A DNA stretch of 7,931 nt from CAYWVK01 sp964461865 (GCA_964461865.1 CAYWVK010000027.1:1-7931), one strand, 5' to 3'. Counted from the stretch's first letter, positions 1 to 6,481 are shown. Numbers and translations: made by a program. The notes: a model not told the origin generated them from the letters alone.

Positions 1-54
1 TTCCCAAATCTTTTGCCACTTTTGCTCAATCTCTTTTGGTTGATATTTATTCAT
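1..54 (-). CDS. leuS: Aminoacyl-tRNA synthetase, amino terminus only (probably leucyl-tRNA synthetase)
   Basis: Reading leftward from an ATG (complement of 52-54), 18 codons give MNKYQPKEIEQKWQKIWE before the window edge. The pattern Y-x-P-K-E-I-E-x-K-W-Q-K-x-W is the usual opening of class Ia leucyl-tRNA synthetases, the cytoplasmic enzymes that charge tRNA-Leu; the HIGH and KMSKS signatures would lie outside the window. Valyl and isoleucyl enzymes can begin similarly, so the amino-acid specificity is a judgement from the EIEQKWQ part. The gene is divergent from the membrane-protein gene at 135 and shares an 80-base intergenic region with it. No clear ribosome binding site precedes the ATG. 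Confidence 0.7.
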   Translation of the reverse strand, partial: MNKYQPKEIEQKWQKIWE

Positions 55-66
55 AGCTTAACTTTT

Positions 67-96
67 TTGAGTATAGCATAGAGTTAAATGTAATAA
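67..96 (+). promoter_or_regulatory. Candidate promoter for the 135-2509 gene set
   Basis: TTGAGT (67-72) is followed after 18 bases by TAATAA (91-96), itself preceded by TG, in the 80-base gap between divergent genes. It would start transcription about 30 bases before the ATG at 135. In the opposite direction a TATACT box (complement of 70-75) could serve the synthetase gene with a very short leader, but it has no good -35 partner. AT-rich DNA yields such matches by chance. Confidence 0.3.
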
Positions 97-134
97 AACT
101 TGCCTTTTTAAGTTAACTTTCTTATTATTAAAGT

Positions 135-779
135 ATGAAATTCTTTTCTCAAAGTCTAATCTTAATCCTCTCTTTTGTAATTATTTTTGTTTGGCAACAA
201 ACACCGCTTTCTTCATACACCGTTCCAATTTTAGGCTTATTAATCTTTGTTTATCTTTTACTTAGTGCCAGAAAAAGGGGTAAAGGCTTTTTAACCATGG
301 GAGGAGAAGGTCCCTGGGGTATTTTTATCTTAAATACACTAATTTTTCTTCTTATCTTTTCAACTAACGGGCTTTATTCTCCTATTTTTTTCCTGTTATA
401 TTTCTTAGCTTTTGGCATTGCTTTTGTTTTTGAACCACTAAGTGTATTTATCTTTATTTTAGGTGCAATTTTAGTGTTTATGCCACAAGCTCTAACAGAT
501 GATGTTACGGGAAACATGCTTCGTCTTGGCTCACTGGTTTTAATTTCTCCTTTGGCTTTCTTTTTTGGCAATGAATACAAAAAAACAGAACAAAACGAAG
601 CTAAAATTGAAGCAATGGAAGAGAGAATTAAAGAAGCAGCCGATATAATAGCAGAAGATGTCGATGAAATCTTAGAAGACGAAAAAGATGCTTTAAAAGA
701 TAAAGACATTGAAAAATTAAATGAAATATTAGAAGAAACAGAAGACTTAAGAGAGGAAACAAAAGAAGAGACTAAATAA
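135..779 (+). CDS. Six-helix membrane protein with acidic cytoplasmic coiled-coil tail
   Basis: This 214-residue protein of unknown function has six predicted membrane helices at about residues 5-20, 28-44, 61-76, 82-99, 101-117 and 130-146. The basic RKRGK loop (46-50) fits a cytoplasmic position, which places both ends inside the cell. Residues 147-214 form a highly charged Glu/Lys/Asp helix, probably a coiled coil, rich in EDEKD and EETED patterns. The segment STNGLYSPIFFLLYFLAFG resembles the membrane input region of some bacterial sensor histidine kinases, which often carry TGGxxSPFF there, but no kinase domain is present. The ATG lacks a Shine-Dalgarno sequence. Only 7 bases separate it from the next gene, so it is probably cotranscribed with the exported protein/anchor pair. 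It could be a signalling or scaffold component for that surface system; this is inference from position. A real gene with confidence, function unknown. Confidence 0.85.
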   Translation: MKFFSQSLILILSFVIIFVWQQTPLSSYTVPILGLLIFVYLLLSARKRGKGFLTMGGEGPWGIFILNTLIFLLIFSTNGLYSPIFFLLYFLAFGIAFVFEPLSVFIFILGAILVFMPQALTDDVTGNMLRLGSLVLISPLAFFFGNEYKKTEQNEAKIEAMEERIKEAADIIAEDVDEILEDEKDALKDKDIEKLNEILEETEDLREETKEETK

Positions 780-786
780 ATTATGT

Positions 787-1524
787 ATGAAGAAAATAAA
801 AATCTTTATTCCCCTATTTATTCTTAGTATTATTTTTTTAGTCTTAATAGGCAGAACTCATGCTCAGACTATGTCTAACGAGGATTATATTATCTGGATG
901 GGAAATCTAAATATGGCTGCAGGAGCAAAAAGTGGTTCGGGTTATAAATTAACCGATACAGTTGGTCAAACTGCACTTGGCCTATACAGCAAAACCGGTG
1001 TTAACTATAAGGTAAGAGCCGGTTTTCAATATATTTATTCCATTATTCCTTTTACTTTTACAATTTCTGATACCAACATTGACTTTGGTAGCTTAACAGC
1101 TACAAATCCTGTTACCAGAACTAATACCCTAACTGTTTCTAATGGCTCTGCCAGCGGTTATCAAGTAACAGCCTCTGAAAACCACGCTCTTTTATCACCC
1201 GGAACAGGAAAGATAATTCCGGATACAACTTGTGACAATGGTTTATGTACCCCGACAAATGCCACTGAATGGTCAAATAGCTTAACTTATGGCTTTGGCT
1301 ATAGATGTGATAATCTTTCAGGAACTGATTGCTCAATTGATTTTACAAGCTCCAATTACTACAAACCCTTTGACGCATCACCCTCTGCCCAAGTGGTTAT
1401 GAGCGGAAATAACGTAGGAAGAAATAAGCAGGTTGAAATTACTTATAAAGTAAACATTTCAGGAACTCAACCTTCAGGAGTTTATACTAATGTAATTACA
1501 TATATTGCAACACCAACTTTTTAA
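787..1524 (+). CDS. Exported beta-rich surface protein (module 1, small)
   Basis: A 245-residue secreted protein. Residues 1-26 are a signal peptide (KKIK, a hydrophobic stretch, then THA before the likely cleavage site). Residues 51-86 carry GSGYKLTDTVGQTALGLYS and YKVRAGFQYIY, a short motif pair seen in exported proteins of CPR bacteria. Residues 88-245 look like a beta-sandwich of alternating Thr/Ser/Asn strands with four cysteines at 149, 154, 174 and 182, suggesting two local disulfides. The protein ends bluntly in VITYIATPTF with no membrane helix, LPxTG signal or canonical WxL motif, so it is presumably released or held by a partner. The best candidate partner is the DUF916-style anchor that begins one base after its stop. 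That arrangement parallels WxL-protein/WxL-interacting-protein pairs of Firmicutes, although homology to WxL domains is not shown. ATG at 787 chosen because it opens the signal peptide; no Shine-Dalgarno sequence is evident. Confidence 0.85.
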   Translation: MKKIKIFIPLFILSIIFLVLIGRTHAQTMSNEDYIIWMGNLNMAAGAKSGSGYKLTDTVGQTALGLYSKTGVNYKVRAGFQYIYSIIPFTFTISDTNIDFGSLTATNPVTRTNTLTVSNGSASGYQVTASENHALLSPGTGKIIPDTTCDNGLCTPTNATEWSNSLTYGFGYRCDNLSGTDCSIDFTSSNYYKPFDASPSAQVVMSGNNVGRNKQVEITYKVNISGTQPSGVYTNVITYIATPTF

Positions 1525-1525
1525 T

Positions 1526-2509
1526 ATGAAAACAAAAACTTTTATAATATTTTTTCTCTTACTCTTACTACTCCCCCTAAAAGATATTGAAGCAAGTGGA
1601 ATTAAACTGGGAATTTATCCCCCGTTAATTGAAATAGAAGCTATTCCACCGGCAAAAACAGAGGCAACTTTATCAATTATGAATTATGAAGAAAAAGAAA
1701 TTAATTTAAAGATTATCTATAAACTTTTTAAACCATCTGCTTTGGAAAACGGTGAAATTGAATTTTTAAACAGTGAAGAATTTTTAAAAGATGATCCGTT
1801 GCTTTTTCAAAGAATAAAAATACTTGATGAAAACGAAGAAATAACCAGTATTACCCTAGGTCCAAAACAAAAAAAAGACTTAACAATAACTACTAATATT
1901 CCAAAGGATGAAACTCTATCAGACTATTACTTTTCAATAATCTTTGTATCAACAAATAACCCTAATAACCAATCCACTCAGGCTGTATCAGTGGGTGGAA
2001 TTGCTACAAATGTTCTTCTTTCAATCGGCGAAAAAGGCATGGCTAAAGGGAATATTGAGGAATACTCTACTCCTACTTTTATTGAAAACGGACCGGTTCC
2101 CTTTACAATAAGAGTAAAAAATAAAGGTAATCACTTTATAACTCCAAAAGGTGAAATTTTAATCAAAAACTTGTTTGGACAAACAGTCGGAAGAGTTGAT
2201 TTACTGGCCGTAAACATTTTATCCCAATCAATTCGCATGATTCCCGATTCATTGCAATCAATTGAAGCTACAAAACCGGCGTATTTTAAATATCAGGAAA
2301 ACTCAAAACCATATGCTTATTGGAATGAAAATTTTTTACTGGGCCCATATACAGCAACTTTAACTATTGCACTATCGGAAAACGGACCGTTGTTTAAAAA
2401 AACTATTTATTTTTTCGCTTTGCCGCTTAAAATATTACTTGGAATAATTATTGCAATATTTATAACTGTTTATTTATACAAAAGAATTAAAAAATATAAA
2501 AGGAAATAA
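1526..2509 (+). CDS. Membrane-anchored DUF916/WxL-interacting-protein-like protein (module 1)
   Basis: A 327-residue exported protein. A signal peptide (1-23, ending IEA) leads to a first beta-sandwich at about 25-145 of the DUF916 style: YPPLIEIEAIPP, then a strand set ending in the typical IPKDETLSDYYFSIIF. A second domain at about 160-290 contains NGPVPFTIRVKNKGNHFITP and IKNLFGQTVG, the pattern of the second domain of such proteins. One membrane helix at about 295-316 and a basic tail (YKRIKKYKRK) anchor it outside-facing. In Firmicutes the equivalent proteins bind peptidoglycan and hold WxL surface proteins. The ATG at 1526 was chosen over an in-frame TTG at 1505 because 1526 begins the signal peptide directly and the TTG lies inside the preceding gene. 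The single base between the upstream stop and this ATG indicates translational coupling. Fold assignment is from pattern recognition and not from a profile search. Confidence 0.82.
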   Translation: MKTKTFIIFFLLLLLLPLKDIEASGIKLGIYPPLIEIEAIPPAKTEATLSIMNYEEKEINLKIIYKLFKPSALENGEIEFLNSEEFLKDDPLLFQRIKILDENEEITSITLGPKQKKDLTITTNIPKDETLSDYYFSIIFVSTNNPNNQSTQAVSVGGIATNVLLSIGEKGMAKGNIEEYSTPTFIENGPVPFTIRVKNKGNHFITPKGEILIKNLFGQTVGRVDLLAVNILSQSIRMIPDSLQSIEATKPAYFKYQENSKPYAYWNENFLLGPYTATLTIALSENGPLFKKTIYFFALPLKILLGIIIAIFITVYLYKRIKKYKRK

Positions 2510-2542
2510 CAATATAAGCTCAAAAAATTACCAATTTACCAC

Positions 2543-2571
2543 TTGACAACAACTTGATGATTTTACATACT
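2543..2571 (+). promoter_or_regulatory. Candidate promoter of module 2
   Basis: A perfect TTGACA (2543-2548) is followed after 17 bases by CATACT (2566-2571, four of six matches to TATAAT). It lies in the 92-base gap before the gene at 2602, giving a leader of roughly 25 bases. No stem-loop terminator for the upstream genes is visible in the gap, so read-through from module 1 is also possible. Confidence 0.5.
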
Positions 2572-2601
2572 GTTTATTATAGAGTTAATTATATTTTATA
2601 A

Positions 2602-4041
2602 ATGAAAAAATTACGGATTTTACTACCGGTAATATTTACCATATTATTTCTATTGAATACTCCAGATGCTAACGCCCTAACCTTAGTTTCAGACACTATC
2701 TCTACCTCAAGACCATCAACCTCAACCAATTTAAGCTCTGCTGTTTCAGCCGCAGCTACATCAGTAACTGTTGTTGATAATGGATCTGCGGTTTTTCTCT
2801 CATCAGATTCTGCAAGGCTACAACAATCATCAGGCAGTATCCTTGAAAATGTTATAGTTTCAACTGCGTCTGCAACAACTGGTCTTTGGGGGACAAAGAA
2901 TGTATATTTAAACACCGGCACAACTAATCCCTTTGGTGCAGGAGACTTATTTATGGTTCCTATAACCGCAATGCATAAAGTTCAATTTACTACCCAAGTT
3001 GAAATCCCAGCCAGTGGTAAGGTTATAATTACTTTTCCGGGAAGCGCTAACACATCTGCTTCCCCATCTGCAACCACCTTTGCTTTTAACGGATTAACAA
3101 GTACAAATATAAAAACGAATGGAATCACCTGTGATGGAGGCTGGAGTGTTACTTCTCCATCAATTACTTGTATTACTAATTCAGCAGTAACTCCCGGCAC
3201 TGAAGTTACTTTTTTAATTGGTTGCTCTGCAAATACAGGAACAAATTGCACAACTCAAATTCCAACTTTAATTAATCCTACTAAAAGCAACACAACCGAA
3301 GGAATTGCAGACACTTGGAGAATTGGTGTTAAAACAACTGACTCTTCAGATGCAACAAGAGAGGAATCAAGTGCTAAAATAGGTGTGATTGAATCGGTTA
3401 CAGTTAGAGCCACCGTTGATCCAACCCTTACCTTTACAATTACCGGAATTGCTAATGCAACAGCCATAAACACCGGTAATACAACCGGTTGTACTAATTC
3501 TGAAACAACCAACACAGGAATTGCATCAACTGCAACGCTTGTAGATTTAGGAATTTTAGGAAATACCCCAACTGGAACAGATACTAAAATAGGAAACATT
3601 GCAGCTCAACTAATCACTATCTCCACTAATGCACCCAATGGCTATGCGTTAACTGCTACATCAAGTGGTCAATTAACAAACGTTGCCAGTGGTTTCTCAA
3701 TAAACAGCAGTACGACTCCAACCGCTTTTCCAAATGGCGAACATTGGTTTGGAATTCATCCTTGTGGATTAGATTCATACGGTACAACTACTTGGACAGA
3801 AGCGGACAATGAAAACTGCAGCAGCGTAATTACCGGTTCAACTGCTAATGAATGTAAATACGGCTGGCCAACAAGCTCAACTGCTATAACACTAGCCTAT
3901 GATTCAACAGGACCGGTTGGAAATGTAATAGCAGCAGGAAACGGCCTAACCAGTGTTGAGTACGCAGCAGGAATGGATGTAAGGGTACCTGCAGGTCTTT
4001 ATACATCAGTAATAACCTATGTGGCAACGCCAACGTTTTAA
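2602..4041 (+). CDS. Exported Thr/Ser-rich beta-sandwich surface protein (module 2, large)
   Basis: A 479-residue secreted protein of a style common in CPR genomes. The signal peptide is 1-25 (ending DANA). The amino-terminal half, about 26-263, starts SDTISTSRPSTSTNLS and contains HKVQFTTQVEIPASGKVIITFPG, probably one beta-sandwich with a Ser/Ala/Thr-rich insertion near 44-115. The carboxyl half, 264-479, starts VTVRATVDPTLTFTITG, includes ISTNAPNGYALTA, and ends VITYVATPTF like the smaller exported protein at 787. There are eight cysteines (177, 190, 208, 216, 297, 388, 406, 418), an even number compatible with disulfides outside the cell. It has no membrane anchor or sortase signal and is followed 7 bases later by a DUF916-style anchor, its likely surface partner. 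It may be an adhesin or a surface-layer component. No Shine-Dalgarno sequence precedes the ATG, which was chosen because it opens the signal peptide. Confidence 0.85.
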   Translation: MKKLRILLPVIFTILFLLNTPDANALTLVSDTISTSRPSTSTNLSSAVSAAATSVTVVDNGSAVFLSSDSARLQQSSGSILENVIVSTASATTGLWGTKNVYLNTGTTNPFGAGDLFMVPITAMHKVQFTTQVEIPASGKVIITFPGSANTSASPSATTFAFNGLTSTNIKTNGITCDGGWSVTSPSITCITNSAVTPGTEVTFLIGCSANTGTNCTTQIPTLINPTKSNTTEGIADTWRIGVKTTDSSDATREESSAKIGVIESVTVRATVDPTLTFTITGIANATAINTGNTTGCTNSETTNTGIASTATLVDLGILGNTPTGTDTKIGNIAAQLITISTNAPNGYALTATSSGQLTNVASGFSINSSTTPTAFPNGEHWFGIHPCGLDSYGTTTWTEADNENCSSVITGSTANECKYGWPTSSTAITLAYDSTGPVGNVIAAGNGLTSVEYAAGMDVRVPAGLYTSVITYVATPTF

Positions 4042-4048
4042 TTAACTT

Positions 4049-4737
4049 ATGAAAAAAACTGTCCAAAAAACATTAAAAATAATAACACCAATATTAATAA
4101 CACTTTTAGTAGTTATTACATTTTCTAAATACGCCAATGCTCAACAACCAACCAGAACCTTTACCCTAGTCCCTCCAACAGTTGAACACGAATTAAACCC
4201 CGGTGAAAAAGCCGAGGGAAAAGTAAAAATCATTAATGATTCAAACGAAACGCTAACGTTTACTGCAACTACTCAAGACTTTATTGTTGAAGATACTAAC
4301 GGCGTTCCAACAATCCTTCCTCCCGATACCCTATCTAATAAATACTCTGCTGCTTCATGGATTGCAGCATATCCCGGAAAATTTACAGTTAATCCACACG
4401 AGAAGTTTGAATTAGATTACTACCTTCAAGTACCACAAGACGCAAAACCGGGTGGGCACTATGCAGCAGTAATTTATAAACCGGATGAGNNNNNNNNNNN
4501 NNNNNNNNNNNNNNNNNNNNNNNNNNNNNNNNNNNNNNNNNNNNNNNNNNNNNNNNNNNNNNNNNNNNNNNNNNNNNNNNNNNNNNNNNGACTATGACCT
4601 TCTGGGTTTTACCATGGAAGATAATGTTAATAGTAATCCTAATTATTATTACAGCAATTTTGGGAATAATGTATTTAAAAAAGAAAAGCTTAAGAGTAAA
4701 AAAAGAAAAGCTTAACAAAGAAAACCCCCAAGAATAA
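4049..4737 (+). CDS. DUF916-like membrane anchor (module 2), interrupted by assembly gap
   Basis: The two sides of the N run are read as one gene. Before the gap, 147 residues comprise a signal peptide (1-31, ending ANA) and a DUF916-like beta-sandwich: TFTLVPPTVEHELNPGEKAE, FTVNPHEKFELDYYLQVP and DAKPGGHYAAVIY. After the gap, codons from 4591 give FWVLPWKIMLIVILIII, a membrane helix, then a basic tail KKKSLRVKKEK and a stop at 4735-4737. This matches the end of the paralogue at 1526 (FFALPLKILLGIIIA, then a basic tail). The two sides are in different frames across the 100 N, as expected if 100 is a placeholder length; a true gap of 2 modulo 3 restores the frame. By comparison with the 327-residue paralogue roughly 150 residues are missing. 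The start follows the exported-protein stop by 7 bases with no Shine-Dalgarno sequence, suggesting coupling. It is not called a pseudogene. Confidence 0.8.
4490..4589. other. Assembly gap (100 N)
   Basis: Exactly 100 undetermined bases, the conventional size for a scaffold gap of unknown length. It falls inside the second DUF916-like gene. From the paralogue the real missing sequence is estimated at about 440 bases. Confidence 0.95.
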
Positions 4738-4745
4738 AATATCAC

Positions 4746-5000
4746 CTAAGGAATAAGCAGTGGTCCTACATTAGAAAGATCCCATTCCTCTTTTACTAAA
4801 GTAGCTTTTAAACCCGAATCCGTAGAAACATTTACCGGCTGCTTTTCTTCTGGTTTATTTTTACTACCAGCAAACATCTCCCACCAAGGAAATGCTTTAC
4901 TTCTGGCATTTATTCTTTTTAATTGTTCTTCAACAGCCTTTTGTTGATCAATAATTCGTGGACATTGTTCTGTCTTTGACATGCGGCGATAATAAATCAT
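4746..5000 (-). CDS. Small hypothetical protein with WWEMF motif
   Basis: An 84-residue protein not recognised as any family. It starts at the ATG complementary to 4998-5000, preceded 8 bases upstream by AAGG, one of the few Shine-Dalgarno-like sites in the window; an internal ATG at 4982 has none. Residues 8-35 look helical and charged (IIDQQKAVEEQLKRINARSK), followed by AFPWWEMFAGSKNKPEEK, a polar stretch, and VGPLLIP at the very end. There is no signal peptide or membrane helix. It begins 13 bases after the stop of the same-strand Ig-like gene (5014-5898), so the two are probably an operon. Both carry WWEMF followed by GPLxI, which hints at a shared origin or a partner interface. Its stop lies 8 bases from the stop of the convergent anchor gene. 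Short length leaves some doubt that it is real. Confidence 0.55.
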   Translation of the reverse strand: MIYYRRMSKTEQCPRIIDQQKAVEEQLKRINARSKAFPWWEMFAGSKNKPEEKQPVNVSTDSGLKATLVKEEWDLSNVGPLLIP

Positions 5001-5013
5001 TAACAATACCTTG

Positions 5014-5898
5014 TCAATACCCCATAAACCAGCTATGGTGAAGCTTCTTCTTCTTTCTTCTAGGCAAGAACGCTAATAGTTTACTGTCATAAATAAAGGT
5101 AAATTTCTCTGGCCATAGCTTTAAAATAAGTATAATAATCAGGATAATAATCGGTAAGGCAATCCAAAGCGGTCCTAGGCCTATTGAGGTGACAAATTTT
5201 ACTATTTCTTTCCAAATATCCCTTATAAAAGCAAGAAACATTTCCCACCATGATAAAGAAGTAAGCTTTAATGTTTTAGTAGGCTTTAAAGACTCTTTAT
5301 TCTGGTATTCTGCCTTTGCGTAAAGCTCATATTTTCCCGACTTAAGATTTTTTAACTTAAACTCATAATAACCCTCATTATTGGCAGTGGTCTCAATGAT
5401 TTGTCCATTACTTAAATAAAGCTTAACCTTGGCTCCCGGCATAGTATAACCAAAAGCAATCGCCTCTTCATTGTCTCCCATCTCGCTTCTTGATAAACCA
5501 AGAGTTGGAGGAAGAAATATATCCTTAAAATTAACATCTTCTGTGGCCGGAGGTACATTAAAACAAGTGTAAGACTCTCCCAGTCTTTTAAAATCTATTG
5601 CCTCTAGGCAAAAGTTAGAAAAACCGGCCTTAATTAATACTCCTGTAATATAAAAGTTTCCGTTTGAATCCGCTACAGTTGATCTTAAAAAGATTCCATC
5701 AGAAGTTAATACAACTGAAGCATAAGGAGATATCCAACCGGAAAGATTTAAATAGTACTGCCCCACCTTAGCAGAAACGTTGGTATTATGACTTGCTTTT
5801 GGAAGAGTAACTTGAGCATTACAATTAAATGTAGAAAAAAATACGTAAACAGCAAGAACAGACAAGAAAAGAACAATTTTGGACAGTTTATTTTTCAT
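5014..5898 (-). CDS. Exported two-domain Ig-like protein with carboxyl membrane anchor
   Basis: A 294-residue protein of unknown specific function. A signal peptide spans 1-28 (ending NCNA). Two beta-sandwich repeats follow: about 38-116 (NLSGWISPYASVVLTSDG, VADSNGNFYITG) and 128-213 (FGYTMPGAKVKLYLSNG, TTANNEGYYEFKLKNL). Both show the hairpin pattern G-x-x-x-P-x-A-x-V-x-L then N-x-G-x-[FY], typical of Ig-like or carboxypeptidase-regulatory-like domains used as stalks. A Trp-rich amphipathic segment (216-238, SWWEMFLAFIRDIWKE) precedes one membrane helix (243-262) and a strongly basic RRKKKK near residue 280-285. The bulk therefore lies outside the cell with a short cytoplasmic tail. The ATG at 5898 was preferred over an in-frame TTG at 5907; no Shine-Dalgarno sequence is present at either. 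It heads a two-gene operon with the small protein downstream, and is divergent from the giant fusion gene across a 590-base region. Probably a surface structural or adhesion protein. Confidence 0.82.
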   Translation of the reverse strand: MKNKLSKIVLFLSVLAVYVFFSTFNCNAQVTLPKASHNTNVSAKVGQYYLNLSGWISPYASVVLTSDGIFLRSTVADSNGNFYITGVLIKAGFSNFCLEAIDFKRLGESYTCFNVPPATEDVNFKDIFLPPTLGLSRSEMGDNEEAIAFGYTMPGAKVKLYLSNGQIIETTANNEGYYEFKLKNLKSGKYELYAKAEYQNKESLKPTKTLKLTSLSWWEMFLAFIRDIWKEIVKFVTSIGLGPLWIALPIIILIIILILKLWPEKFTFIYDSKLLAFLPRRKKKKLHHSWFMGY

Positions 5899-5927
5899 TA
5901 AAATCAATTAATTAACTAATTTTAAAC

Positions 5928-5939
5928 AGATTTAAATCT
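5928..5939. promoter_or_regulatory. 12-base palindrome upstream of the Ig-like gene
   Basis: AGATTTAAATCT is a perfect palindrome lying 30 bases before the ATG at 5898. Its position would suit an operator or lie within the leader, but AT-rich palindromes of this size arise by chance. Confidence 0.25.
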
Positions 5940-6249
5940 ATAAAGCAACTACCTTTAAGCATATTTAAAAAGAGCACAACAAGTTATTTATATATAGAAG
6001 CTTGTTTTACTTATAGACTATAAAATCAACAAAAAACTATATGTTAAAAATAGTATCACTCTAAGAAGATGATTGCTAATCAAGACTTTCATTAAATTCA
6101 TTTTTTTCAAAAAATAACAAATTTTCTTGAGGCTAAAAAACTAAAGGATAAATTTTTCGTGAAAACAGGTTATAGGACTAGTGATGTTGTTTGATGTTTT
6201 TTGATAGACTTACCGTTTTTTACAAAAGTATAATATTAGTCGAAACTAG

Positions 6250-6303
6250 GTATTTTAAGGCTGTAAAAACATTAATTTTCTACTTTTTTACGTATTAAAA
6301 TAC
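6250..6303. repeat. Nested inverted repeat (possible hairpin)
   Basis: Outer arms GTATTTTAA (6250-6258) and TTAAAATAC (6295-6303) are perfectly complementary over 9 bases. Inside them GTAAAAA (6263-6269) and TTTTTAC (6285-6291) form a second 7-base stem around a 15-base loop. Only 4 and 3 unpaired bases separate the stems. There is no trailing T run, so it is not a typical intrinsic terminator. It may be a protein-binding site or cruciform. Confidence 0.4.
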
Positions 6304-6342
6304 TACCTTACTGTATATATCACAATATATTAATATATATCA

Positions 6343-6357
6343 AGAGTATATTACTCT
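6343..6357. promoter_or_regulatory. Dyad AGAGTA-TAT-TACTCT, possible operator
   Basis: A perfect six-base inverted repeat with a three-base centre ends 6 bases before the TTGACA at 6364. A dimeric regulator bound here would sit just upstream of RNA polymerase, where activators usually bind. Confidence 0.35.
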
Positions 6358-6363
6358 AGGTTC

Positions 6364-6393
6364 TTGACATCTTGTGAAAAAATTTCTTATTCT
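6364..6393 (+). promoter_or_regulatory. Candidate promoter of the giant fusion gene
   Basis: A perfect TTGACA (6364-6369) is followed after 18 bases by TATTCT (6388-6393, four of six matches). Transcription from here would give a leader of about 90 bases before the ATG at 6489. Confidence 0.4.
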
Positions 6394-6431
6394 AATAGTA
6401 TGTGTATATATATAAATATTTCTTATAAACT

Positions 6432-6448
6432 GTATAATCCGTATAATC
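6432..6448 (+). promoter_or_regulatory. Tandem GTATAATC copies, candidate -10 elements
   Basis: GTATAATC occurs at 6432-6439 and again at 6441-6448, each containing a perfect TATAAT. Neither has a convincing -35 box at the proper distance. They could be alternative -10 sites giving leaders of about 35-45 bases, or a small direct repeat bound by a protein. Confidence 0.3.
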
Positions 6449-6476
6449 TCGAACCTAATTGCATATTTTTAAAAAG

Positions 6477-6481
6477 TGAGG
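6477..6481 (+). promoter_or_regulatory. Ribosome binding site of the giant fusion gene
   Basis: TGAGG, ending 7 bases before the ATG at 6489, is complementary to the 16S rRNA tail. It is notable because most genes in this window have no such site, and it fixes the start codon. Confidence 0.55.

Noticed and set aside
374..709. Minus-strand open frame of 111 codons
   Set aside because: It is antisense to the membrane protein, with a Ser-rich composition produced by the complement of its Glu/Lys codons.
2589..3599. Several minus-strand open frames of about 90-115 codons
   Set aside because: They mirror the Thr/Ser/Ala-coding, TGA-poor sequence of the exported protein on the plus strand and give Val-rich low-complexity products with no start signals.
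787..4041. Classical WxL domain or LPxTG sortase signal in the exported proteins
   Set aside because: No W-x-L motif pair and no LPxTG-hydrophobic-basic end are visible; only the gene arrangement resembles WxL systems.
4389..4745. Open frames spanning the N run on both strands
   Set aside because: They depend on translating undetermined bases and conflict with the clear membrane-helix frame after the gap.
4738..4745. Bidirectional terminator between the convergent genes
   Set aside because: Only 8 bases separate the two stop codons and no stem-loop with a T run is seen around them.
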